Origin: Dendrophyllia cribrosa
Lineage: Eukaryota > Cnidaria > Anthozoa > Scleractinia > Dendrophylliidae
NCBI GenBank assembly: GCA_024195265.1
Contig: JAJLRJ010000004.1
Span: forward strand, 45,657,337-45,721,336
Direction: 5' to 3'
DNA: 64,000 nucleotides
The notes beneath the pieces were generated by a model. The model searched no databases. It saw nothing but the letters and a program-made list of their open reading frames with translations, and was not told the origin of the DNA. Position 1 is the stretch's first letter. Each line of letters opens with the position of its first letter. Shown one piece after another: positions 22,160 through 33,258 of this stretch. The position numbers and the translations under genes are program-made.

Positions 22160-23965
22160 AAAATATTAACACATAGATATTTCCATGTTTATATTTGTAT
22201 ATCGGGGTCCCGGTATTCAGGATTTTTTTTGCAGGCATGTTACTGTTGTAATACAGCATATATTTCAAATTGATGGCAATTTACATCGTTTCTTTTTTTA
22301 AAAAAATAAACAGTGAATGGGTCGCTTTGTATTTGAGTTTAATCTTAATTCATTCATCAGTCATTATACTTTCTCAGTGTAGCCCGGGCACCAAAGATGA
22401 AATGAAAGGATTAAATGATGTTCATATTTTATGTTTTAGTTCACAGACTAAAATGTAGAACATTATTAACCCTCCATTTTACTTCCAAACTCAGATTATG
22501 GAGACATAAAGTGTAGTTCTAACTTTTGGGTCTGTCAACGAAATCCTATGGTGTGACCATTCAAGTGAAACCTCTTCAGCAATACTTTTGCATGGTACCA
22601 TTATATTTGTTCTTACTTTTGAGTCTGTTGATGAAATCCTATGGTGTGACCATTCAAGCGAAACCTCTTCGGCAGTACTTTTGCATGGTACGATTTGTTT
22701 TACAATATTTTACAAAATGAAATTTGGGATTTTGGGCTTGAATTTTGATGTTTGTCACTCTTGGGAGTTAAAGGATTAAACATGAGCTTTGGTTTGACTC
22801 TGGCAATGACACTGATTAGAGACCGACTGGGATGCTAAAGTAGCCTACGCGGTGATGCCTCCTATTTTCTTTGCTTTATGGACGTTCTGCAGGCATGCTG
22901 GGACTTGGATAAAAAGATCTACAGGCTCTACAACGTCACGATGAAAAAATGACATTAAAATGTCATGAGGATTTTGACGTTTTTGGGCCACAGATACTCC
23001 GAATTTAAACTAAGTACCTTTGATATAGTAGTAGTAGATCCTTTATTTAAACATGATCAGTAATTAAAGCAATGTACTAGACTATAATAAAACAAGAAAA
23101 TATAATACCTTCTTAATATTAACTAAGATTAAAAATGTGTGATGAGTCGAAGGGGTAATAAACACTAAAACGTACAAGATTTCGAAAAATTAAATATAAA
23201 ATGTAAAATCGGACATCTTCTTAGGCACCGACTGAACAGATAAACTGTTAAAATTAAGTTCCCTAAATGAGGGATCTAATGATATATATGATATACCATG
23301 TAAACACCCACATATAAGAACCTAAAATTTAAGAACCTGTTAGGCTAGAACTTTCATTTCAAACCCCCTTTTCATAAGAACCTATTAAGCCTAAAATTTT
23401 TAATAGGTTCTTATTTCACAAAAGTGAAGGCACAGATGAAAATACAGAAAAAAATTTAGTCTGGGTTTAAGTCAGTATGATTCAAAGAATGAACTAAAAT
23501 GAAAACCATATCATGTCTGCGCCAATACTGGATTACACAATGCAATTGTATTAAGAATAATACAGTTCCATGTGTCTCTCTCATTTTCGAAGTCACAGTT
23601 TTTGAAGCACGTTGAAACTTCCTTGCATCTATGTCATGCATCAATGGCTTTCCATATTAGCACATATGCCCTGTAGTAGTTATCTGTGCTGATCGCTAGT
23701 GCCGCTATCAAATTAAGAACCTATTTAAGAACCTAAGTAGCCTAACATCCCACTAAATACCATTTCTATAAGAACCTATTTAGGCTAAGTTGGAAAAATC
23801 TAGGTTCTTATACGTGGGTTTTTACTGTACATGAAATGCTCACAGAACACTGAGAGAGAGAGATATCAAGTGAACTTTTCGAAGAGAGAATCAACCATAA
23901 TCTTACTTTTAGGTAGGTTTCCAAGGCACAAGATGATAAAGTTGCAGTCCTTTTACATCTTGGCT
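22160..23965. other. No gene recognised apart from repeat D
   Basis: The stretch 23280-23815 contains many AAGAACCTA/TAGGTTCTTA pieces in both orientations (23325, 23375, 23405, 23725, 23770, 23810), suggesting a degenerate inverted-repeat element. Nothing coding was found. Confidence 0.45.
22505..22700 (+). repeat. Dispersed ~100-bp repeat D, two tandem units
   Basis: Two direct units share GAAATCCTATGGTGTGACCA, TTCAAG-GAAACCTCTTC and TACTTTTGCATGGTAC. Each starts with TTCT-ACTTTTG-GTCTGT. The spacing is about 102 bp. Confidence 0.8.
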
Positions 23966-24250
23966 ATAGAGCAGTTTTCAATTGAGTGTCGTAAAACCAA
24001 AACAAAGTAATTACTCTGACCAATCACAGCAGTCGTAAACAATCCAATGAACCAATCAGAGCTCGAAGCAATTACATGTCGGCGGCGCCAAGCGCTGAAA
24101 AAAGGGGTGCGAGCAAGTCACGATTGGTTTTGGTTTTACTTCTGATTGGTCGAGAAAGTGGCGTGAGAATTTTTAGCCAATCACAAAGCGCAGCAATGCA
24201 AAATCGATGCAATTGTGTAATTACTTTCGACACTCAATTGAAAACTTCTC
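23966..24250 (+). mobile_element. MITE family A, copy 2
   Basis: TAGAGCAGTTTTCAATTGAG at the left and CTCAATTGAAAACTTCTCTA at the right are inverted. The body matches 278-535 in reverse and the shared parts of 47946-48540. It contains AATCCAATGAACCAATCAGA once, the segment that is amplified in copy 3. Confidence 0.75.
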
Positions 24251-24293
24251 TATGCAGCCAAAGACAATTATTTGTACTCTTACAGCACCGCTG

Positions 24294-24560
24294 GGAGGCG
24301 CGGTGGCCTAATGATCAGTGGGCTGGACTCCAGATCGTCGAGCGGTCCGGTTTCGAGTCCTGGCCGGGTTATCGTTTTGTGTCTAGTTGGGCAAGAAACT
24401 TTACTCTCACTGAGTGTCTCTCTCCACCCAGGTGTATAAAGGAGTACCGGTGAATTAAATGCTGGGGTAATCCTGCGATGGACTAGCATCCCATCCAGAG
24501 GGGAGTCGAAAAATAATACCTAGTCACTTCATGCTACAGAAACCGGAGATTGATAAGTAC
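24294..24560 (+). mobile_element. tRNA-derived SINE
   Basis: The head has a Pol III A-box-like TGGCCTAATGATCAGTGGG (24304 on) and a B box GGTTTCGAGTCC (24349-24360), about 35 bp apart as in tRNA-derived promoters. The tail contains GCGATGGACTAGCATCCCAT and TCATGCTACAGAAACCGG, text like that shared between SINE tails and L2-type LINE ends. There is no cloverleaf closure, so it is not a functional tRNA. Confidence 0.7.
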
Positions 24561-24562
24561 TG

Positions 24563-24713
24563 GGGCCGCATTCACGAAAACCTCCTAAGTTAAGACATAT
24601 CCGAAGTATTGTTTCTTAACAATAGTCTATTGTCATTCCAACAATAGGCTATTGTTAAGAAACAATACTTAGGATATGTCTTAACTTAGGAGGACTTCGT
24701 GAATCCGGCCCCT
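24563..24713. mobile_element. Foldback MITE with ends GGGGCCG-ATTCACGAA
   Basis: Arms of about 65 bp (CTCCTAAGTTAAGACATATC, TTGTTTCTTAACAATAG) pair across a short loop at 24635. It directly abuts the SINE. Confidence 0.8.
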
Positions 24714-25305
24714 GGTCAGTATGGTCCTCTAGGCTCGAACGCAGACTTTACCTTACACCACCGAGAGTAATTTTTAACAAAACTGGACCATTATTTTTGT
24801 GTTTTCAGTGATATAAATGTCTTTTGGGTTTTTTTAAAGTAAAAATGGCGAGAAAGCCAAAGTGATCCTTTCCAGTGTGCTCCACGCGCGCATGACCTCT
24901 TCGCTCTCACTTTGAACTTCTGTAACACACAATGCTGCTGTTATGAACAACTTATCTATGTGCCTGATTGAATTTCTTTTATAGACCTCTTTATACAGTT
25001 ATTTGCAATTTCGTGTTTAAATTTTCTCATTCAACTTCAATATTTTGCGTATTACATTCACGTCCTCCAATCTGTGAAGACAATACTTGATTGAAAGCAT
25101 AAAATATTGGATCCGTCATATTGTGTTATAAAGATTATTACCTTATTGTAAGCAAAATCCGAACGCATGCCTTGGCATGCATAGATTTTGAAAGTACGAT
25201 AGAAATTGAATTTCAAATTACTATATTTTATTTAACTTGAGTACTGCGTTAGTATTTTAATGTTAAGTTTTTCACATGAAATTCAATCTGTTCAAACCTT
25301 CATTC
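24714..25305. other. No recognised feature
   Basis: AT-rich sequence downstream of the NUPR1-like gene. No ORF or repeat is supported. Confidence 0.35.
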
Positions 25306-25311
25306 TTTATT
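25306..25311 (-). terminator. Candidate polyadenylation signal of the NUPR1-like gene
   Basis: TTTATT on the plus strand reads AATAAA on the minus strand, about 465 nt past the stop codon. It is a plausible signal, but the cleavage site cannot be seen. Confidence 0.4.
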
Positions 25312-25773
25312 TCAAGACAATAACAATACAAGAACATGTACCGTCCTTGACAGGTACCAGTTCTACCCATTTTCAATAACAAAATTCGATTTACACAAGC
25401 TCATAGCAAAATATACATTCCACTCCACTGATTTATCTTAACTCTTGTAGGCAATCACAGAGTGAAAACGAAAATTCACAAATGATCTAGTCATGCTGAA
25501 GTTCAGTAGAAGTTCTGCATCAGATGAACCATAATTACAGCAGTGAATTCATGTTGTAGTCTTCAAATGAACACGTGACAGGTGTTTACAAACATTGAAG
25601 CCGGCGCAAAATCGTGCTAGCTTGTGCTTTCATTTCATCGATAAATTCAACGATTAAGACATTGATCAATTCCTCTGTAGCCATCTACGCCATCAAAGTG
25701 AAGCAGTCATAGCTTCTACATTCAAATGAATATCCTTTCCAGTTTTCTCAGTTCTTTTCAATGGAAGGAGCCA

Positions 25774-26022
25774 TTACTTTCCAGAAGCACGCTTGTTAAG
25801 TTCTTTCCTCTTCTTCTCTGTATTTTGTAGCTTGGTCAACATTTTCCGCTCATGGCCGGCCGGGTTTGGTCTGTTAGTGTTCAAACTTGCCTCCTTCTTC
25901 GATCTTCCTTTGCGTGAATGGCTCACTGTTGTGGCTGCACGATCGAAATTATAATAATCGTATTCGTCCAGGTAGTACTCGATGTGGTTGATCAAACGAC
26001 GGCGTTGACTAACTCCCTTCAT
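25774..26022 (-). CDS. NUPR1-like nuclear stress protein
   Basis: A single-exon frame of 82 residues. The C-terminal half carries RKGRSKKEASLNTNRPNPAG and HERKMLTKLQNTEKKRK. This is the conserved basic core of nuclear protein 1 (NUPR1/p8), including NTNRP-P-GHERK and TKLQN-E-K. The N-terminal half has the acidic/tyrosine motif EYYLDEYDYYNFDRAA, comparable to the DESDLYSL region of vertebrate homologues. NUPR1 proteins are small, largely disordered, basic chromatin-associated cofactors induced by stress; the bipartite basic patch would serve for nuclear import. Length (82) equals the vertebrate protein. It is intronless in the coding part, and its own TATA and CCAAT elements lie just upstream. 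I am confident of the family; a function in this organism is inference. Confidence 0.88.
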   Translation of the reverse strand: MKGVSQRRRLINHIEYYLDEYDYYNFDRAATTVSHSRKGRSKKEASLNTNRPNPAGHERKMLTKLQNTEKKRKELNKRASGK

Positions 26023-26152
26023 TTCTTCAGTAACTTGCGTTAAGCGATTCAGTTGATGCCTTTCTTTAAGCTATAGTTAGTGGAAGACGACCTTGTCCTT
26101 CAGTACGTGATGTTTTCTTTGCATACAGTGAATAAATAATTACCGCGTTGGC

Positions 26153-26236
26153 TTTTAAATACACTTTGTAGCACGTGAACGCCCTAAGTTAATTGACACA
26201 CGCCGCGCCTTTGTTTTAAACGCCAGTTTTAATTGG
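26153..26236 (-). promoter_or_regulatory. Core promoter of the NUPR1-like gene
   Basis: On the minus strand a TATA-like TATTTAAAA lies at 26161-26153. An E-box CACGTG sits at 26172-26177 and a CCAAT box at 26236-26232, in the usual order and spacing. This would start transcription roughly 100 nt before the ATG. Confidence 0.55.
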
Positions 26237-28500
26237 CCGAGCAACAATCGTGCGTTTTGTCTCACCACCTTGCGTTTTGTTGTCAATATTGTAAACAAAA
26301 GCGCAACAAAAGCGTTGCATTACATCAGGGAACAGGCCTGAGCAGGGAATTTAGGGTGGCTTGACAACTCCCTAGGGTGCGTTCAGAAAAAAAATGATCC
26401 AAACTCGATGCGTCAGATATTAATCGACTTTTCATTGAAATAAACAGAGAGAATTGGATAAGTGTAAAACTGTCCTAAGCGCACAATCAGGGCTCAAGAC
26501 TCTAGCCTTATCATTTGCTTTAGATTAACTTGTACGTACTACCTTCAACTGACGCCTCTTGTCGTAAAAATATCTGATCGCATTGCTAAATTCAAGCATA
26601 AAAGTGGCGATAAAGCATTTTATCATTCAAAACTCCGACTTGTGCAATTAGCGCGAGTAACAGAATTGTTGGTAGAATGTCAACTTAATATATAAATGGA
26701 ATTTCTGGCGTTTGAGTGAATACGAATTAGCCGGAAATGAAATTTTTATTTTATTTATTTTATTTTACTTTATTTTTAAGTATGTCGTCCCTCGTGTAGC
26801 TTCGTAGGATGGGCTATTTAGAGCTTGAGCCATGGTTCCTACCCAGATTTCCTGCCGAGTTTTTTTCCCCATTGGGTTTTTTTTCCGGCAGGTTTTTTCT
26901 GGCCTCCGTCTGACAATACTATCTTTGTAAACTGTCGCTCAGCTCTGTATCATGTTACGTATAGCATACTTGGATGTAATAAGAGGTTGTAGTATAACGT
27001 ATTGTTATAGTTCCCGGTGCTCGGCCGAAACCACCAAAATAAACCTAATGGTTTTTGGTCATGTTGTTTACTGTGTAGTGGAGCTGAAATCTAGTATTTT
27101 AGAAATTGTCCGGTTTCCTGCCATGTCGCAGCCTGAATAATGTTATGAATATATCATAAATTAGTTAGGTTAAAAACATATACAGCCAGTTATCCACACT
27201 GCTTTTTGAAGAAAGTAACTAAATGAAATGCCTAGCCAGTCCAGTGGAAATCAAGAAGTGAAAGTCAAAAGAAGAAAAACGAAGAAGTAAAACGCGATGT
27301 TATAAAAATGCTGCGTTAAAATTATACGAGTACAGTGTCTCCAAATCAAAAGTGTTAGGTAGACTTAGTAATACTGGGATTTTGAAGGTCCCGTAAATGT
27401 ACAAGTGACGTTTGCGGGTTATAGGTTTCCAACTTATAGAGAGTTCAGTTACATTAAAATGAGTGACTTAGAGACCAACTTGAGGTGCCCGTCGTAGAGA
27501 GGTGTCCGTTTATACAAAGTTTACAAAGTTACAGTAAAATGCGGTGGAGACCAACGTTAGGATCAATCGCATCATAATCCTGCCACCTTTTGTCACGGTC
27601 TGATCACGTGCGCTAGTGGGCAACAGTGTTACCCTTTGACGTCAAAAATGTTGCCCGCTTTCTCAAATGTGCCCTCTCATCATGGAATTTGGCGGGAAAC
27701 AGTTTGTTAGTTAGATGTCATGTGACCATGAATTAACCAATTGCAAGTTAATTGTATCGAGTATTAAAATGTAATGATCCGCGCAGTGATAAGGTAACCA
27801 AGCTATGAAAATGAGACATAAAATGAAAAAAAAAAAGAAGAAAATCAGTGATTTATAATTCCTGAGCTGTTGCAAAGCTACATCCATTTAACCTATGAAG
27901 GCTTTTGGACCTGCCCAACAATTGCGAGCTTATAAAATATCAACTGCGGGGTCTACATATGACTCGCCTGTGCGAATATCGAAAGCTATGTAAGCTAGCA
28001 GTTCATTAACCCTTTTCGGCCTAAGTGTTTTTTCAAGAGAAAACAGTCGGGTGTTAAGACATGTGGAATTGGCAACCTAACCTATTCACAAATTAAGACA
28101 TGCTATATACCATTTAAAAACTTATAAAAAACTGAAGCATATACAGACAACATGTAACCTATAATATTTATTTACATCTCCATGACAACGTAAAAATTAA
28201 CGTTAAAGGTGGTAATAACGAACACGTCAAACTGTTTAACTGTAATGACACTTCTAAACCACTGGCCAATCATTGGCCGCTCATTGATAAAATGTAAACA
28301 CGCACTAGAGATTACATGCTATAGTCCTTCAATTACGACGATAGGAACCATGCCATATTTAAGGGTGCATCTTTCCATTATGTTCACAGGTGATCACAAG
28401 CGATCAAATTTATCGCTGACCCTTTTCCTTCAACTACCCGTTTAAACGTGACAGTTGTTTCTTTCATTAGCTTTAGCTTCGTGTAATAGCAATTCTAGCT
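26237..28500. other. No recognised gene
   Basis: The interval upstream of the NUPR1-like gene has no exon or clear element. It contains only scattered short AT runs. Confidence 0.4.
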
Positions 28501-28520
28501 AGAAGATATATATTATTATA

Positions 28521-28559
28521 AATATTATAATTATTATTATTATTATTATTATTATTATT
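28521..28559. repeat. (ATT)n microsatellite
   Basis: Trinucleotide run of about ten units. Confidence 0.85.
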
Positions 28560-28639
28560 GACAGACAGTCCTTTGATCCCGAAGTGCATGTATATGCAAT
28601 AGATCTCTAGATACAGAAGTTCCAGGTGTGTGCCATCTG

Positions 28640-29356
28640 ACAATACAGACTGTTCAAATGACTGGGCGAGTGACACTTCCATCTCCCTCTTGCATGTAAC
28701 CCTCTCGCGTGCGTCAAACTGTTGAAATGACTGGGTGACTAACACTGATACCTCTCTCTCTCTATTTCGTGCACGTCAAACTGTTCAAATGACTAGGCGA
28801 CTAACACTTCCGTCTCCCTCTTCCGTGTAACCGCGCGTGCGTCAAACTGTTCAACTGATTAGGTGACTAACACTTCGTCTCCCTCTTGCGTGTAACCGCG
28901 CGTGCGTCAAACTGTTTAAATGACTAGGCGACTAACACTTCCGTATCCCTCTTGCGTGTAACCGCGCGTGCGTCAAACTGTTCAACTGACTAGGTGACTA
29001 ACACTTCGTCTCCCTCTTGCGTGTAACCGCGCGTGCGTCAAACTGTTCAAATGACTAGGTGACTAACACTTCCGTATCCCTCTTGCGTGTAACCGCGCGT
29101 GCGTCAAACTGTTCAACTGACTAGGTGACTAACACTTCCGTCTCCCTCTTGCGTGTAACCGCGCGTGCGTCAAACTGTTCAACTGACTAGGTGACTAACA
29201 CTTCGTCTCCCTCTTGCGTGTAACCGCGCGTGCGTCAAACTGTTCAAATGACTAGGCGACTAACACTTCCGTATCCCTCTTGCGTGTAACCGCGCGTACG
29301 TCAAACTGTTCAACTGATTAGGTGACTAACACTTCGTCTGCCTCTTGCGTGTAACC
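28640..29356. repeat. ~66-bp minisatellite, about ten units
   Basis: The unit GTCAAACTGTTCAA-TGACTAGG continues with TGACTAACACTTC, TCCCTCTTGCGTGTAACC and GCGCGTGC. The eight or nine units from 28777 to 29356 are very similar and 64-66 bp long; the first two or three are diverged. CAAATGACTAGGCG and CAACTGACTAGGTG unit types alternate in part, implying higher-order amplification. It ends 118 bp beyond the stop codon of the spectrin-repeat gene, in its 3' flank or 3'UTR. Confidence 0.9.
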
Positions 29357-29473
29357 GCATACTACGCAGCCTAAAAGCAATATATTTGCACCGCTGGAGA
29401 CTCTGTAATATGACTGATTACTTTCTAAGATGTCGCTATGTGTCTTTTGCTATATATTGTCTTCAGGATCAGT

Positions 29474-32400
29474 CTAATTCGCTACAAGAGCTTTCTTCAG
29501 ACATTTGATCAGAAAGCAGTCATCTGGCTTGATAAACGGGTAATCCTCATTGCGATATCTGTTTAGCGCCAAGCTGGCGTCATCCCATCGTTTATTAAAC
29601 GGTTTGGTGACTTTTTTCAAGTAGTAATTTGATGTATCATCGATGTTGCTGCTGAGTGTATCTTCCAGCCTCCTGACCTCATCAACTTTAAGTTGGTTTC
29701 TTTCTCTTTCTTCACATTTAACCTATAAATGTAATATTAAAAAATATTTATAATATCATGAGTGGTAAATAAAGAGCACACACGCTAACCTCCTGCGCTT
29801 TCAAAATAAAGGGTCTGGCGGAGAAACCCATGGACAAGGATGGCAAAGTACTTCAAGAATCGGGGAGTATTTTGTCACGAGGTATAATAACACACGATGG
29901 TATGGCGTTTTCGGAGGTTCGTTTCAGCGATTGGCAGCCGTGTTTGTTCATCGTGTGAGTAAGTATTTGAGTGTTGTATTTGAGTATTGTATTTGTAAAG
30001 AATTTTAAATTTAAATATAAATGCAAATGGGAAGTGGGCGGAGTGGAGTTACTAACTGTCATTTATATCTCTTCTTGTTATTATTTTAAATTTTATACTA
30101 TTATTCTAGTTTCACATTGAAACGAGATTATTAACTTCGGTGTAACGCGGTGAGATGAAAGTGATATGTATTATTGCATTGTATTGTAAGTTCCTTATTC
30201 ATACCTCAACCTTTTCTTGGATTTCTTTTTCCTTTTGCGGATCCTCTTGTAAACGAGCAAACTTGATAAACGCTTCAGTTTCGTCCAACCAAGCTCTTAC
30301 TTCTCTCATTAAACTGCCCATCTGTTTCACTTTGTTTTGGGCATCCTCCAGCTAGAGCGCAAGAAACAATTTACATGTTAACACACGTTCCCCATCATCA
30401 TCGTTATCAGCGCAACTTATTTCAGTAACTGCCATTGAGCTCATCGGAATAATCACATGACCAGCTGTTGATACTCCTGGGTTCAAACCATATGATGACA
30501 CTTATCTTCGAAGCTTCAAACTTCAAACTTCAAAGTATTAAACCTTAAATGCTGGTTATACTCATAATTCTGTGCGCTTGGCTGCACATTAGCTTCGAAC
30601 ACAGCCGTCCGTTTAGGCTTGTCATGATGCGCTGGATTGTTTGGAGAGGCCTAAGGACGTCTCTGCATTCAGAAGGCTAGCCGTACATTAGTGTCCTTTC
30701 ATTAGATTGAAATTAAGATTCATAAATTGACACGAAAAGCAATAATATAAAACCTGGCGTAGGGGTAATACAGTATCCATAATGTTAAACTGCACCAATC
30801 ATTTATCGCGAAGTACTCATTTATACCATGCTTGGGTAGACGTCAATGTTAATCTGCTCAAGAATACAAAATGAAGATCATAAGGCCACTGCCCCCTTCA
30901 TTCTCGTTTCAGTACTCACCATTGCCTTTCTTTCCTTGACAGAGCTAGTGACTTCCCTCCAGCATCTGTCAAAGTCTTCCGTCTGATCTCGGATCCCCTT
31001 AGCGGTGGAGTTATGATACTCAGCGTCCATGATCAGCTTCTCTCCAGCATTATTTAGTGATTCCAATCGTCCTCTTTGAATTCCCATGTCTCGATCCAGT
31101 GTCTGGTGGATAAAGTTCAGAAGCCGGAAATCTTAAGACGATTTTCTCATCCTTGATCAGATTGCAATTGACCCATTCTCTGTAGTTAGGATTAATTTGA
31201 TTATTTTATTTATTTTACGTTATGTTTGTGTGTATGTTAGTGTTATGTTTGTGTGTATGATAGTTAGTGTATATGTTATTATGTACTCTCCATATTGTAC
31301 CTCCGCTGCAAACATCTAATTTACTTTATTTAATCCGGCATCCTGACATTTTTAACTTTTTAGTTATTTCAAGGTGCCGGTACCCTTTAATTATTATATT
31401 TATACTTAATTAATCCTTGTAATTTATTTATTTAAACATATCTGGGTACAATAAAGCATTGTTGTTGTTGTTGTTGTTGTCATACGCAAAACGCTTTATT
31501 AACCTTTCACTCTCAAAAGTACCAACGATGGAATCAACAAGCAACAACAAAACGAAAAGCACAAAATGAAAGAACCGAACTGAATGGGCACACTTTTATT
31601 TAGCTTTGTACATAATAATAAACAGTGACATAGGAAAGTATTGCACATTAGGTTTTGTTTGAATGGTCACAGTAAAATCTTTCATCCACAGACACAAATG
31701 TTAGAGCCCCACTGTACAGGATAAACCGCAGCACCACAGAAAAGTGCTGCTCAGTAGCTTTCATTTCAGTGAATGGTTACACTTTAGGATTTTATCCACT
31801 GACTCGAAAGTTAGAACCGTAGAATTTGATAAAAGTTTGACTCTCTCGAGAGAAAGGATTAAGGGATTTGGTCACCGGGCATCAAAAAGAGATAAACTAT
31901 GGTGTAGGCTAAAAATTTGGCTAAACTTTATAACATTTAATAGTAGTCATGAGGCATTATAGGCTTTACTCGAATACAAACTCACAAAAATTCAACTTTA
32001 TCTGAAGTTTATATCTGTTCAATTTCATTATACTGTTTCGTTAGGTTTTGGACAATCAATGAATATCGTCCATCCTTACCTCCAGCAAGTTCAAATGCAT
32101 TTTAACTTGCTCTTCGTTGGTGATATCTGTTTGACCAATGACATCCATCGTTCGTTCTTTACTTGAAAGCCATGATAGTAGCGCAGTTTCCTCTTCAAGG
32201 AACTTTTCCCAGTCAAGTAAAGCCTGGTTCAGCTTCTCTTTCCACTCCTCAGCCCAAGTCCACACCAACGCCCAACGCTCACTCAATACCTAGCATGTCA
32301 GGGTAATAAACAATTTTGAATATTGAAAAACGTACAGATAACAGACGTTTTTCAAGCATTGTTGAAGAGTTGCACCCATCTGCATCGCTTCATGTTTATG

Positions 32401-33212
32401 AACATTGACTGAAACTCTCGTTGACATCGACAGGTTTGTTCATTGACCAAATGCACAGCTGTACGGTATCTAAAATCTTTTTGGGTGCGGTTTTCAGGGC
32501 GGTGAAAGTTCGCAATTTTGCTCAGTGCGCCGTTTCGAAGTTCCAAGTCCATAACTGTATTGTAAATAAAAGATGGTGCGTGCATAGCCCGGAAATATAC
32601 ATTCTCGTTATACAAACAGGTTCACTCAAATCAAAATATTAAAATTAATGTTAGAAGCTTTTCGAACTGAATGACAAATACCATTAGATTTTCAAGCAGA
32701 TTTTCTGGTGTGTCTATCCTAAGGTACTCAATCGGGCTTTCCCCCTAAAAACTGTTGTTTTGACAGCACATTAATTGAATGTTTATATCTGCAAGATGTT
32801 ATTTTACCTTGATCCAATCTCTTATGGTTTCATCAATAGTAGGATGCTCCAAGTCCATATCCAGTATCATGTTCACCATAGAATAATTTGACAATTCTTC
32901 CACAAAATTCTGTATAAAAATGAAAGTAATTAAAACATTTCTTTGCTAAATCTGTCAGAAAATATGCAACTATGCAACTAACCCAGGAGGGTACGGAAGG
33001 GCGAGGGGGGTACTCCCTTAACTGACCTTAAAGGGGAAGGCAACTTCCGGCAACATCCGCAAAACAAACAAACAAACAAACAAAAAACAATGGGACTATT
33101 TGTAAATACCTTGAAAACGCAGAGAGTTCTGTCTTAAACAGGATCAGGCTTTGAGTAACCCGGCCGCATTTCTCTACCCGAGCATCTGTCAAGTACCCCA
33201 TCGCCCGGAGGA

Positions 33213-33258
<46 letters not shown>

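Noticed and set aside
24294..24370. Possible tRNA gene
   Set aside because: A- and B-box-like text is present, but the acceptor stem does not close and the downstream body is SINE-like.
28640..29356. Possible CRISPR-like array
   Set aside because: Units are contiguous 66-bp tandem repeats with no unique spacers, and the DNA is eukaryotic.
32352..32642. Overlapping ORFs on both strands
   Set aside because: They lie between exons 20 and 21, which already join in phase; no splice signals match.
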